DNA of 41,578 bases from a virus: the IMG/VR virus record IMGVR_UViG_3300009001_000021, positions 1 to 41,578 of that record; one strand, given 5' to 3'. How positions within the stretch are numbered: the first letter of the stretch is position 1; each line of letters starts with the position of its first letter. This document shows positions 23,608 to 32,064 of the stretch, one piece after another. Position numbers and translations under genes: made by a program. The notes under the pieces are model-generated. The model saw nothing but the letters and a program-made list of their open reading frames with translations. It was not told where the DNA came from and did no database searches.

Positions 23608-26060
23608 TAATATCTTTATCGTCTGCTAATTGGTCAATGTATAAATCGTTAGTATTTTCTTTTAAAAAAGTATTTGTTCCGTTGTGGAATGCATTAAAAT
23701 CTCCACCAGTTCCAAGTTTTAAACTTATATCATCTTTAAGTAATAATCTACTATTGACATCATCTAATTGTATTTGTGCACTACTACCTACAAAAAGTGG
23801 TTTATAAGCATAAATAGAATTATTACTACCGTCTAATAATATGTAATTAGTTACTCCACCAGAACCATCATCTGATTGTAATGCAATATCTTTATCATTA
23901 TTATTGTTTCTTATGTATAAATCTCCAGTCCAATTTTCAACATAACTATCTGTTCCATCGTGAAGCAAGTTTAAATCTCCATCAGTACCAGCAGTTAATG
24001 CTACATTGTCGTTTGACCTAATTTGTTTACTTGCTACAGTATAACCTGCACTACCATCTAATGTTAGGTAAGCAGTTACTCCACCACTACCATCATCAGA
24101 TTGTAAAATAATATCTTTATCGTCTTGCTCACTTCTTATGTATAAATTTCCAGTTTTATTTCTCATCCAACTATCAGTTCCATCGTGATAAAAATATAAA
24201 TCTGTTGATGCACCTACACTTAAATTAATATTATCTGCTAACAATCTAAAATCTTTTTGAGAAGTAGTATATCCTAATCCACCATCTAATGTTATGTAAT
24301 CAGTAACACCACCACTACCATCATCATTTTTAAATATAATATCTTGGTCATCTGCTCGTTGTTGAAATATTAAGTGTCCTGTATAATTATCAGCACCAAA
24401 ACTATTTGTTCCATTGTGATAGATTTGTAAATCTTGACTTGTTCCTACTTCTAATCCACCCGCAGCACTATCATTAATTCTAATATCCCCATTGACAGTA
24501 AGAGTACTTCCATCAAAAGTAAGATTAGATTCTACATCAATGTTATCGGTTCCACCATAAGTTAATACTCCGTTTGCAGTAGAACCATCCATTGTGATAT
24601 CACTACTTCCTCCTCCACCACCAGAACCAACGGCTGCTAACGATGCTGAAGTAAATGTTCCACCACCTACAACGATTCCTGCAAAAGAACCTGTTCCGGC
24701 AACTTCTAATTCGTATGATGGCGATGATGTGCCGATTCCGACATTTCCATCATTATAATATAATTTATCTACATCTCTTTGCCATTGATAATCAGAACCC
24801 CACCCGTGTAATGTTCCGTCATCTGCTGACATATCCCAAAATTCTACAAAATATAAAATGTTATATGTACTAGCGTGATTATGATATGCTTTTAAATTAC
24901 TACCATCCACTACTGCAAGTGGGTGATTAGAACTACTACCAGCTCTTGAAACAAGGCGTAAATCCCAAGCTCCACCATCTTGGTCATAAGTTAAAATGTA
25001 TACAGCTCCAGTATCGGTACCGGTTCCTATGGTGTTTAAGGTAATTTTATATTGATAATTAACGTTTAAAGTTGTTCCTAATTCTGTACTTAAAGTTATG
25101 GCTTGTCCATTTGCAGTACCGGCTCCAGCTACACTCACAATACCTCTATTGTATTTTCTACCAGCAAATTCTATACTACCGTCTACGTGTAATTTTTCTC
25201 CTGGGCCCGAAGTTCCTATACCGACTCGTTGATTACTATCTAAAACTAAAAGATTAGCACCCGCACCGCTTTCAATTATAAAAGGGTCACCTGCACCAGT
25301 TTCAGTAATGTGAAAATTATTTGTAACACTTCTTGCTCTCCATATTGCACTTCCATCAGTATCTTGAAATGCTAACTCAGGTGCAGTTCCTGATAAGTGT
25401 AAAAGATAACTTGGCGATGATGTGCCGATACCAACTCTATGATTATCTCCAGTTATATTTAATACATATTGTAAAGTACCACTACTATCTTCTGTACCGA
25501 ATTGTAGTTTACTTCCGTGAGATTGATTTCTTATTAGTAAATTCCCAGTTTTATTTTCTATCCAAGTATGTGCAGAATCGTGAAATAGTTCTAAATCATT
25601 ACTTGCACCAATAGATAGTTTTTGATTATCATTTGCTAATTTAACTCTTGCGTTGTCACTTGCATCTATAACAATTGCATTTGTAGTAGAACCACCATCA
25701 TTAACTTTAATTTCTATATCTCCATCAGAAGTGGTATTCTGAATAATTATTTTTCCAGCACTACTTTCGTTATAAATGTAAGAATCAGAGCCATCGTGAT
25801 ATAAATTAAAATCATTAGCAGTTCCTAATCTAATTTTTTTACTATCTCCCATACGAAGATTATTACCGGGAAGTAATGTTCCAGCATCACTCATATCAAA
25901 TCTAGCAGCAGTAATCATACTACCACCATCATTTCCTCTAATGTATAAGTCCTGGTCTGATGTTGTACTATCTATATAGTTGTTAGAGCCGTCGTGATAA
26001 ATCTGTAAATCATTACCAGCTCCTAGCATTAACTTTTTACTATCTTGTGAGATTACGATA
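20100..26060 (-). repeat. degenerate fibre repeats crossing the frameshift
   Basis: Thirteen copies of G-x-x-x-D-L-x-x-[YF]-H-x-G and following D-D-x-D-I-x-x-x-S-D-D-G-S-G-G blocks, roughly 45-55 residues apart where tandem: seven before 23607 and six after. There are also ten V-G-I-[GN]-T-x-[STG]-x-P copies. They are coding, diverged at the DNA level, and show that both frames belong to one fibre. Confidence 0.8.
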
Positions 26061-26131
26061 TCACTGGATGCAGTGACTGCGTTAAGATGAGCGTTTGAAC
26101 CGCTCGATATGAGTTTTTTCCAACTTGGCAT
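23597..26131 (-). CDS. giant tail fibre, N-terminal part, truncated by frameshift at residue about 840
   Basis: The N-terminus MPSWKKLISSGSNAHLNAVT matches the MASWKKVIVSGSDAEL start of the fibre at 26443-27765, so it is probably the virion-anchoring segment of this fibre family. It contains seven repeats with YHDG or HNGT followed by LYI and DDKDI, plus three V-G-I-G-T-S-x-P repeats. The frame ends DDKDIIKK-stop, where every other repeat reads DDKDIILxSDDGSGG. Reading on in the +1 frame restores RSDDGSGGVTAYLTLDGS, so two bases appear to be missing near 23607. Strong AAGGAG upstream of the ATG. A 7-bp hairpin lies in the leader. Whether the break is biological or an assembly error cannot be decided here. 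Confidence 0.9.
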   Translation of the reverse strand: MPSWKKLISSGSNAHLNAVTASSDIVISQDSKKLMLGAGNDLQIYHDGSNNYIDSTTSDQDLYIRGNDGGSMITAARFDMSDAGTLLPGNNLRMGDSKKIRLGTANDFNLYHDGSDSYIYNESSAGKIIIQNTTSDGDIEIKVNDGGSTTNAIVIDASDNARVKLANDNQKLSIGASNDLELFHDSAHTWIENKTGNLLIRNQSHGSKLQFGTEDSSGTLQYVLNITGDNHRVGIGTSSPSYLLHLSGTAPELAFQDTDGSAIWRARSVTNNFHITETGAGDPFIIESGAGANLLVLDSNQRVGIGTSGPGEKLHVDGSIEFAGRKYNRGIVSVAGAGTANGQAITLSTELGTTLNVNYQYKITLNTIGTGTDTGAVYILTYDQDGGAWDLRLVSRAGSSSNHPLAVVDGSNLKAYHNHASTYNILYFVEFWDMSADDGTLHGWGSDYQWQRDVDKLYYNDGNVGIGTSSPSYELEVAGTGSFAGIVVGGGTFTSASLAAVGSGGGGGSSDITMDGSTANGVLTYGGTDNIDVESNLTFDGSTLTVNGDIRINDSAAGGLEVGTSQDLQIYHNGTNSFGADNYTGHLIFQQRADDQDIIFKNDDGSGGVTDYITLDGGLGYTTSQKDFRLLADNINLSVGASTDLYFYHDGTDSWMRNKTGNLYIRSEQDDKDIILQSDDGSGGVTAYLTLDGSAGYTVASKQIRSNDNVALTAGTDGDLNLLHDGTDSYVENWTGDLYIRNNNNDKDIALQSDDGSGGVTNYILLDGSNNSIYAYKPLFVGSSAQIQLDDVNSRLLLKDDISLKLGTGGDFNAFHNGTNTFLKENTNDLYIDQLADDKDIIKK
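23600..23615 (-). other. two-base frameshift site in the giant fibre gene
   Basis: The minus strand reads GATATTATTAAGAAGT. The parallel repeat near 22385 reads GAT-ATT-ATC-TTA-AAA for D-I-I-L-K. Insertion of two bases (for example AT) restores D-I-I-L-R-S and joins the two frames. The local AT/TA repeats make a dinucleotide slip likely. Confidence 0.8.
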
Positions 26132-26174
26132 TTAGTTCGTTCTCCTTATGGTTGGTTACCTGTTTGGCCCACTT

Positions 26175-26194
26175 CCTTGATTGCCACATCAAGG
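26175..26194 (-). promoter_or_regulatory. hairpin in the leader of the giant fibre gene
   Basis: CCTTGAT (26175-26181) and ATCAAGG (26188-26194) form a perfect 7-bp stem with a six-base loop. It is 44 bases upstream of the fibre ATG and just after the stop of the 71-aa gene. No T-run follows on the minus strand, so it is not an ordinary terminator there; it may protect or process the mRNA. Flanking GGCC sequences allow an alternative pairing. Confidence 0.4.
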
Positions 26195-26203
26195 CCAATA
26201 AAG

Positions 26204-26419
26204 TTATTTTTGTTTTTTGTAATTCTGTTGTAGTTTTTCCACTACTTGTACTGCTTCTATTAATCTTTTGCCAGGAATATTTCCTTCTTGTATCATATAT
26301 AAAAGAAATTCTATTTCCTGTTTACTAAATTTTATAGAAGGTGTTGGTTTAACAACACCTTCTTGTGTTTTAGTTGATAATCTTAGTTTATCTACTTTTT
26401 TATCTTTTACTAATCCCAT
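26204..26419 (-). CDS. small hypothetical protein, 71 aa
   Basis: Unknown function. A basic N-terminus (GLVKDKKVDKLRLSTKTQEG) leads to a helical domain FSKQEIEFLLYMIQEGNIPG and KRLIEAVQVVEKLQQNYKK. I recall similar small helical proteins near fibre genes in marine phages (pattern L-S-x-x-E-L-E-F-L-L). No TM segment. It lies between two fibre genes sharing the same N-terminal anchor, 23 bases after the first and 72 bases before the second. AAGG precedes the ATG. Confidence 0.65.
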   Translation of the reverse strand: MGLVKDKKVDKLRLSTKTQEGVVKPTPSIKFSKQEIEFLLYMIQEGNIPGKRLIEAVQVVEKLQQNYKKQK

Positions 26420-26442
26420 ATAAACCTTAATTTAATTTAATT

Positions 26443-27765
26443 TTACTCTACATAAATGTAAATTTCACCACCTTGAACTCTAATATTACCATTTTTCTGA
26501 TAATTAGAGTCGTCAGATGTCACTACTGATGCAGCGTATGCATCTGGTGTTGATGTTGAAGCATCTTGTGCTAATTTAGTTCCGATTTGGAAACCCCAAC
26601 GAGCTTCCGAGTCGTCCCAAACAAATGCACTACCACTATATCCAGCTTCTGTCTGAACAATTAAACCACCATCTCCTGATGCTGAACCACTATTGAATAG
26701 TGCGAATCTATCTTCAACTAATAAATTTGTTGAATTGATTGTTGTGGTTGTTCCTTGAACATCTAAATTACCCGCAATTGTTGCATTACCAGTTGTAGTT
26801 ATGGTTGCAAATGTAACATTTGCATTCGTTGCTACATCTTGTCCGATTGCAATGTCGTTTGCATTAACCGTTACACCTGTTCCTGCTCCGACTGCGAAAC
26901 TTCTGTTAGTAGAAATGTCTCCACCACCTGTTAAACCATTACCTGCGGTAAGAGTTACACTTGTGTGGTCGATGTGTTCGTTTGCAACGAAGTTTGTAGT
27001 TGAATCGTGGTCAACTTGTGCTGAACCACTAAATACACCAAGTTCATCAACAATAGCTGCTGCTGTGATAGAACCACCTAATGATACTGAATCACCTGCA
27101 ATTGTAATTGCTGAATTTGCTAATTTTCCATTAGCGATTGAACCTGCCAACATATCGTTTTCAACTGAACCATTAGCGATTGTTAATGCACCACCTGCTG
27201 CGATTGTTGCGTCCCCACTAACATTAGCAAAAACACTATCTTCTAAATTACTAAATGTAATTGATTTCTCTGTTCCGTTGTCCGATACTAAAAATTTGTC
27301 TTGTGTTTGATGTAGTGTTGCTGCACCATACGCACTTAATAGTTCAATATCCTGTGCAACACCCGTTAGATTGCTTCCGTCTCCACTGAATGAACCAGTG
27401 AAAGAACCTGTAATGTGTGAATCTGCTACTGCCGATGCGTTTGTTAAATTATCAACGGTTGCATTACCTGTGTTTAAAGTAGATGTTCCGTTATCTATGT
27501 TTCCGAAACCACTTGAAATTGAACCAGCATTTAGTGTTCCTACAGTAGTTACATTTGATAATGTATCTAATGCGGATTCAATAGTTGCTTCTGTTGTTGC
27601 ATCAAGGGCATCAATGTTGTTTAGTGATGTTGTGTCTCCACCTGAAAAAATACTGGTTGAACCTAAAGTAATGTCTCCACCTGATACGGTTAAGTCACCA
27701 CTTAAAGTTAATCCATTTAGTTCAGCATCGGAACCACTAACAATTACCTTTTTCCAACTTGCCAT
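26443..27765 (-). CDS. tail fibre-like protein without S74 domain, 440 aa
   Basis: Fibre protein starting MASWKKVIVSGSDAELNGLT, the same anchor as the giant fibre. The middle carries a block VDHDSTTNFVANEHIDHTSV and then LTAGNGLTGGGDISTNRSF, which is repeated in the fibre at 33266-41578. After that come IGQDVATNANVTF and GNLDVQGTTTTINSTNLLVE, also shared with that gene. The C-terminus (about 355-440: FALFNSGSASGDGGLIVQTE and GSAFVWDDSEARWGFQIG) is a beta domain ending GEIYIYVE. There is no S74 motif, so folding must use another mechanism. Strong AGGAG; an ATATTTAT motif lies 60 bases upstream. Confidence 0.85.
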   Translation of the reverse strand: MASWKKVIVSGSDAELNGLTLSGDLTVSGGDITLGSTSIFSGGDTTSLNNIDALDATTEATIESALDTLSNVTTVGTLNAGSISSGFGNIDNGTSTLNTGNATVDNLTNASAVADSHITGSFTGSFSGDGSNLTGVAQDIELLSAYGAATLHQTQDKFLVSDNGTEKSITFSNLEDSVFANVSGDATIAAGGALTIANGSVENDMLAGSIANGKLANSAITIAGDSVSLGGSITAAAIVDELGVFSGSAQVDHDSTTNFVANEHIDHTSVTLTAGNGLTGGGDISTNRSFAVGAGTGVTVNANDIAIGQDVATNANVTFATITTTGNATIAGNLDVQGTTTTINSTNLLVEDRFALFNSGSASGDGGLIVQTEAGYSGSAFVWDDSEARWGFQIGTKLAQDASTSTPDAYAASVVTSDDSNYQKNGNIRVQGGEIYIYVE

Positions 27766-27825
27766 TATTTTTCTCCTAAGATTATCTCATTTTAATTCTT
27801 TGTAATAAACATATTATTACTAATT

Positions 27826-27833
27826 ATAAATAT
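27826..27833 (-). promoter_or_regulatory. ATATTTAT motif upstream of the 440-aa fibre gene
   Basis: Minus-strand ATATTTATAA, 60 bases before the ATG at 27765, in an 82-base gap that is otherwise featureless A+T-rich DNA. Confidence 0.35.
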
Positions 27834-27847
27834 TAATTCAAAAAGTT

Positions 27848-28168
27848 TTATGAATCTAAACCTAAATAAAAATTACTACCACTATACATTAATCCACCTT
27901 CTTGTGCGGTTGGTGTTGTGGTTTGTTCGTTCAATACGATTGAACCTGTAAATCTACTTATGTCTGTTACGAAAAGATTTGTTACTTGGACTTCACCACC
28001 CTGTGAAACATTTAGATTTGAAAAAGAACCACTTAAATACGGAACTGTAGCACTACCGATATTATATAAATTTGCGGCATCCGGTATTAATGAACCACTT
28101 ACAACATCTATACTAGCTGTTGAAAATGTCAATAAATTTGCTAATTGTTTTGATTTTAAATTTGCCAT
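27848..28168 (-). CDS. short fibre-type structural protein, 106 aa
   Basis: Probably a small fibre or adaptor protein. It begins MANLKSKQLANLLTFSTASI, then LIPDAANLYNIGSATVPYLS and GSFSNLNVSQGGEVQVTNLF, short Ser/Asn/Gly-rich beta repeats of the type found in phage fibre shafts (N-L-Y-N-I-G-S is the common fibre motif). The end GGLMYSGSNFYLGLDS resembles the end of fibre-head segments. No S74 or catalytic motif. It follows the fibre-type gene 28190-29056 after 21 bases, with a GAGGAT ribosome site. Alternatively it is a remnant of a longer fibre. Confidence 0.75.
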   Translation of the reverse strand: MANLKSKQLANLLTFSTASIDVVSGSLIPDAANLYNIGSATVPYLSGSFSNLNVSQGGEVQVTNLFVTDISRFTGSIVLNEQTTTPTAQEGGLMYSGSNFYLGLDS

Positions 28169-28181
28169 AATATCCTCATTT

Positions 28182-28189
28182 ATAAATAT
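28182..28189 (-). promoter_or_regulatory. ATATTTAT motif upstream of the 106-aa gene
   Basis: Minus-strand ATATTTATAA directly after the stop of the upstream gene (28190), 13 bases before the ATG and abutting the ribosome site. Too close for a normal leader, so it may be a chance match. Confidence 0.25.
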
Positions 28190-29056
28190 CTAACTATTGA
28201 ATTTACCAAACGCAATTATCTCATCTTGTGATGATAATTCGTATCCAAGTGAGTTAGTATCTAATGATAGTTCTAAATTTGTTGAAATTTGTTGTATAGT
28301 AAGTGCGTCATTCTCTACCAACATACCATTTATAAAAAACATAAAGTCATCTTCACTTGTGGAAGAAAGAACCGATGGTGCTGATGCTGTTACCGCACTA
28401 AATCTTGAAGTAGAACTATTGACAAAACTACCCGTATGAACAAATGATTTCCTTAAATAAGATTTAACTGGTGAATTGTTTGAAAAATATGTATATGTAG
28501 CGTATTCAGTTATGATATCATTTTGACTTTTGTCAGATAAAGAATCATCATTTGAAATATTTTTAACCAATGGTCTGTATTGGTTTAAGTTGTAAGAACC
28601 AGAAACATCTAAACTACCTGTAAAAAAATGTTTATGTGAATCTAAATCTGAACCAAATATATTAGAACCTGTATTGTTTGATTGTGTTACACTTGTAATA
28701 CTTGAAGTAAATATGGTTGATGTTTGGGTTCCCGTATAAGTTAAATTACCTATTGATTGAACACTATCGGTAGTTTTTAAATTATTTTTAAATTGTAAAT
28801 CACCAACTATTTTACCATCACTGAAAACTAATGCGTCTGAACCTGTTCCTACGGTTAAACTATTACTACCGAGAACTACCTGATTAAACTGAACACTAGC
28901 ATTTGTTGATACATCCTGACCGATAGAAATGCGAACATTAGATTTATCGGTTCCGTCAAAATCTTTTTCTGTGAATCCCTTTCCATCAACGGATAAAGAT
29001 ACGCCTGTACCTGATTTTAAAGTAATTGGTTTTTTTGTTTTAAACGTAAGTGCCAT
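28190..29056 (-). CDS. fibre-type structural protein paralogous to the C-terminus of the next upstream gene, 288 aa
   Basis: A beta-rich fibre protein. The N-terminal part has SGTGVSLSVDGKGFTEKD and ISIGQDVSTNASVQFN. The middle has SSITSVTQSNNTGSNIFGSD then HFFTGSLDVSGSYNL, a common phage fibre motif also present in the giant fibre. The C-terminal 110 residues (ISNDDSLSDKSQNDIITEYA, FSAVTASAPSVLSSTSEDDF, MFFINGMLVENDALTIQQ, ending EIIAFGKFNS) align along their length with the C-terminus of the 29067-30767 protein. This gene therefore looks like a stand-alone copy of the fibre half of that fusion. AGGAG precedes the ATG; ten-base gap upstream. Confidence 0.8.
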   Translation of the reverse strand: MALTFKTKKPITLKSGTGVSLSVDGKGFTEKDFDGTDKSNVRISIGQDVSTNASVQFNQVVLGSNSLTVGTGSDALVFSDGKIVGDLQFKNNLKTTDSVQSIGNLTYTGTQTSTIFTSSITSVTQSNNTGSNIFGSDLDSHKHFFTGSLDVSGSYNLNQYRPLVKNISNDDSLSDKSQNDIITEYATYTYFSNNSPVKSYLRKSFVHTGSFVNSSTSRFSAVTASAPSVLSSTSEDDFMFFINGMLVENDALTIQQISTNLELSLDTNSLGYELSSQDEIIAFGKFNS

Positions 29057-29066
29057 TTAATTACTC

Positions 29067-30767
29067 CTATGAATCAAATTTACCAATTGCTAATATCTCG
29101 TCATCACTTTCTAAATCATAACCAATAGAGTCTGTGTTTACCTTTAATAAAAATGTGCCACCATCTGATTGTTGAATAGATACTGCGTCGTGTTCCATAT
29201 ATTGTCCATTGATAAAGAACACAAAGTCATTTTCACTTGTTGATGTTAAACTTGTTGGTGCAGATGCAGTAGTTGCACTGAAACTTGCAGTATTCGTACC
29301 AATAATACTATTTGATTTTTTATAAAAATTCTTTCTTAAATAGTCTGTTTCGTTAGTTGATATTCCAACTATATTAAAATTAGCTAATGCATATTCTGTT
29401 ACTAATGAGGTTTGACTAGCATTAGTAAAAGTTGGGTCATTTGAAATTCCAGTTATTTCATATCCATTTAAACTAAATGAACCTGTAATGTCTACTGAAC
29501 CCGTAAATTCTTGAGAATCGTCTAACGAATTTCCAAATTCATTTGAACCTTGTGAAAAGTCTATTGATTGTGTAGTTACTTCAGTAATAAATACCTGTGA
29601 TATTAAACTTCCAGTAACGTTTAAGTCTCCCACAACCGTCATACTACCGGTTATTGCAGTAGAACCTGTAATTTCTATTGTTCCGTCTGAACTACTAATG
29701 TTTCCATCATTGATATAAGTGGTTCCCTCTCCTATTTGAACTGAATTTGCTGTTAAAGTGTTGAATTGAACATTGTCTGTTGTTCCAACGGATTGACCAA
29801 TGGAAAACTCTTGTGTTAGATTGTCAGAACCATCAAAAGAAAATCCATTGTTAGATAAGGTTACACCAGTTCCTTGTTCAAACAACAATCCATTTGAAAT
29901 GTTAATTGAAAATATATCTTTTGTTTCTTCACCAAATTCTACTGCATTAGAACTCAATCCTACTCTTTTACCAGTATCGTCCACTAATGTAGTATCTGTA
30001 CTTTCTCTAACAATCAATTTTTTAGGTGATAAATATTTTTGAGTAGTGTTGTAGTTATTGTATGACTCTGGTAAAATATATCCATTTAGTGTCATACTAA
30101 ATGTAGTTTTGATTAATCGTTCTCCTTCAATTTCAGTAGCGTTTGTAAAACTATCAATTGAAGTTCTGAATTTCATTTTACCAGGTTCACCCCAATAAGA
30201 ACCATCAGAGTAATTTACCTTTTCAACAATTCTGTTCATCTGTTCAATATAAGATGTCCAAATAATAAACTCATATGTTAAAGTTACATAATCTGGTATT
30301 GCAACATTATAATATTCTCTACCTGGTGTTAAATTTTGTTGAACTGAAAATTTATCAAAACGATTTTGTTGTGAATATTTTTTCTGAAAAGAATAAAATA
30401 ATTTTGGGTCATTAGCATCTAATTTATCTACTGAAAAATTATCATTACGACTCATACTTGTTCTTTTGAAAGCAATCAACGGAACAATAATTTGTCTTTT
30501 TTTGTCTCGTAAATATCCTTGTTTAGAAACTTGAGTCCATCTTTCTGGTGAAGCATAAATACAAGGAACTTTAACCTTTTCTTCATTTACTTCTACATCG
30601 GGTTTAATTACTTCATTGAAGTAATACATAACTGCTGAATCCATATCCATAATACCTACGGATAAATTCTTTACATCGTCTTTAGCACCCGCTGAATTAC
30701 GACTAATCTTTTCTCCACGATTAAATATTTTTCTCTGACTTCTTGGTATTGGTTTACTTCTTGCCAT
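29067..30767 (-). CDS. gp15-like tail terminator fused to a fibre domain, 566 aa
   Basis: Residues 1 to about 265 are a paralogue of the whole upstream gene (shared NRGEKISRNS, DDVKNLSxGxMDMDSAxMYYF, GYLRDKKRQIIVPLI, WTSYIxQMN, YWGEPGKMxFR, LNGYILPE). Residues about 300-566 are a fibre domain matching the downstream 288-aa protein: SIGQSVGTTDNVQFN, FITEVTTQSIDFSQGSNEFG, FTGSVDITGSFSLNG, FFINGQYMEHDAVSIQQ and ending EILAIGKFDS. A hexameric tail terminator carrying fibre arms would place appendages at the neck, like T4 whiskers; this is inference. The start has no clear ribosome site and lies four bases after the upstream stop, so coupling is likely. Confidence 0.8.
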   Translation of the reverse strand: MARSKPIPRSQRKIFNRGEKISRNSAGAKDDVKNLSVGIMDMDSAVMYYFNEVIKPDVEVNEEKVKVPCIYASPERWTQVSKQGYLRDKKRQIIVPLIAFKRTSMSRNDNFSVDKLDANDPKLFYSFQKKYSQQNRFDKFSVQQNLTPGREYYNVAIPDYVTLTYEFIIWTSYIEQMNRIVEKVNYSDGSYWGEPGKMKFRTSIDSFTNATEIEGERLIKTTFSMTLNGYILPESYNNYNTTQKYLSPKKLIVRESTDTTLVDDTGKRVGLSSNAVEFGEETKDIFSINISNGLLFEQGTGVTLSNNGFSFDGSDNLTQEFSIGQSVGTTDNVQFNTLTANSVQIGEGTTYINDGNISSSDGTIEITGSTAITGSMTVVGDLNVTGSLISQVFITEVTTQSIDFSQGSNEFGNSLDDSQEFTGSVDITGSFSLNGYEITGISNDPTFTNASQTSLVTEYALANFNIVGISTNETDYLRKNFYKKSNSIIGTNTASFSATTASAPTSLTSTSENDFVFFINGQYMEHDAVSIQQSDGGTFLLKVNTDSIGYDLESDDEILAIGKFDS

Positions 30768-30771
30768 AATA

Positions 30772-31575
30772 TTACTTATTAATTATATCCTCTAATCTTT
30801 TACCAGTTTGCTCTCTGATAATAATTTTTTTAGGTGTGTAGTATTTTTGTGTTGTATTTTTATTATTAAAATGTTCTGGTAAAATATATCCATTCAACAC
30901 AACATTAAATTTTGTTTTAATTATTTTTTCACCATCAAGTTCTGTGGAATCCTCAAAACTACTTGTTTCACTTCTAAATCTCATTTTACCCGGTTCACCC
31001 CAGTATGCTCCGTCCGAATAATTAATTTTTTCTATAATTTTATTCATTTGGTCTATATATGAAGTCCAAACAACAAATTCGTATGTTAACTTAACATAAT
31101 CCGGCATAACAACATTATAAAACTCTTTTCCTGGATTTGTTTTTTGTAAAACATCAAACTTATCAAATCTGTTATGGTTTGTATTTTTTTTCTCAAATGA
31201 ATAAAATAAACTTGGATTATTTGCATCTAACTTGTCAATAGACATATTTGTATTTTTTTCCATAGATGTTCTTTGAAAAACAATCAAAGGAACTATAATC
31301 TGTCTTTTTTTATCTCTTAGATATCCGTGTTTAGATATTTGATTCCATTTTTCATTTGAACCATAAATACACGGGACATCAACTACTTCTTCATTAACCT
31401 TTACTTTTGGTTTAATCACATTATTGAAGTAGTACATAATAGCACTATCCATATCCATTAAACCAATGGATAAATTTTTTACATCATCTTTTACTGCAGG
31501 TGAATTACGACTTATTTTTTCTGCACGATTAAAAGATAATTTTTCGTTTCTTGGAACCGGTTTACCTCTTACCAT
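30772..31575 (-). CDS. 15: tail terminator / sheath-completion protein, T4 gp15-like, 267 aa
   Basis: Caps the finished tail and joins it to the neck. The layout matches the gp15 family: an N-terminal helix with SAIMYYFNNVIKPKVKVNEE, then VDVPCIYGSNEKW (T4: V-P-I-x-Y-x-S-x-E), YLRDKKRQIIVPLIVFQRTS, then MPDYVKLTYEFVVWTSYIDQ and MNKIIEKINY (T4: x-x-I-x-Y-E-L-S-I-F-T-R-Y-x-D-D-M) and a final KFNVVLNGYILPE (T4: F-E-V-N-G-W-M-Y-P). It follows the gp13- and gp14-like genes, the T4 order. Its start overlaps the upstream stop (TAATG). A duplicated copy with a fibre domain follows. Confidence 0.75.
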   Translation of the reverse strand: MVRGKPVPRNEKLSFNRAEKISRNSPAVKDDVKNLSIGLMDMDSAIMYYFNNVIKPKVKVNEEVVDVPCIYGSNEKWNQISKHGYLRDKKRQIIVPLIVFQRTSMEKNTNMSIDKLDANNPSLFYSFEKKNTNHNRFDKFDVLQKTNPGKEFYNVVMPDYVKLTYEFVVWTSYIDQMNKIIEKINYSDGAYWGEPGKMRFRSETSSFEDSTELDGEKIIKTKFNVVLNGYILPEHFNNKNTTQKYYTPKKIIIREQTGKRLEDIINK

Positions 31576-32060
31576 TAGAAACCTCTATATTCTTCTAAGT
31601 TTGTGGTTGGCATTCTTGTTAAATGAGCCTGTACCACTATTGAATGAGATTTTGTTGGGTCCCCACCTACTAATTGGTTTTCGTTATAGTTTTTAATTTC
31701 AAAATAACCTTCGTTCCATTTTAGAATATCACCGATATCTGGTCGTATATCTGATTCCACTAAGTATGCTCTTTGAAATGCAAATGATACATTTTGTCTG
31801 TTATCTGCACCAAACTCATCATAATTAAAGTCAAAGTCCTCAGCATTGACAATACACGGAAGTTTTACACCTTGTTTGTAAGTTTTACCTTGTGAAGCTT
31901 CACCATACATATTTGTTTCTGTATCATATACTGAAGTTCTGTAAAGAATTACAAACTGGTCTATAATCCCGCAATCGTCTTTATTTGGTTCACCTAAAAG
32001 TTCTCTATTAAACTTTTCTATGGTTGCCAAATCTTTTGTTCCATAATATCTTTGTGGCAT
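31575..32060 (-). CDS. neck protein, probable gp14-like, 161 aa
   Basis: Lies between gp13 and gp15 genes, where T4 encodes neck protein gp14. The sequence shows MPQRYYGTKDLATIEKFNRE, DQFVILYRTSVYDTETNMYG, VKLPCIVNAEDFDFNYDEFG, then SDIRPDIGDILKWNEGYFEI and NENQLVGGDPTKSHSIVVQA with HLTRMP. The DIGDILKWNEGYFEI element resembles the gp14 segment G-D-L-I-Y-F-P-x-x-x-S-L-F-E-I. At 161 residues it is shorter than T4 gp14 (256). The family assignment rests mainly on position. AGGATA overlaps the stop of the gp13 gene and serves as the ribosome site. Confidence 0.65.
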   Translation of the reverse strand: MPQRYYGTKDLATIEKFNRELLGEPNKDDCGIIDQFVILYRTSVYDTETNMYGEASQGKTYKQGVKLPCIVNAEDFDFNYDEFGADNRQNVSFAFQRAYLVESDIRPDIGDILKWNEGYFEIKNYNENQLVGGDPTKSHSIVVQAHLTRMPTTNLEEYRGF

Positions 32061-32064
32061 TTGT

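Noticed and set aside
20100-26060. CRISPR-like or tandem DNA repeat array
   Set aside because: The repeats are diverged at the DNA level, variable in spacing and fully coding.
26801-27310. 169-aa plus-strand open frame, and similar plus-strand frames at 39321, 39939 and 40731
   Set aside because: They are antisense to fibre repeats, low in complexity, lack ribosome sites and mirror the codon pattern of the minus-strand genes.
14895-28188. T4-type late promoter TATAAATA read on the plus strand at 14895, 27825 and 28181
   Set aside because: The orientation is opposite to all nearby genes; it is the reverse complement of the ATATTTAT motif family, which lacks the full TATAAATA in other copies.
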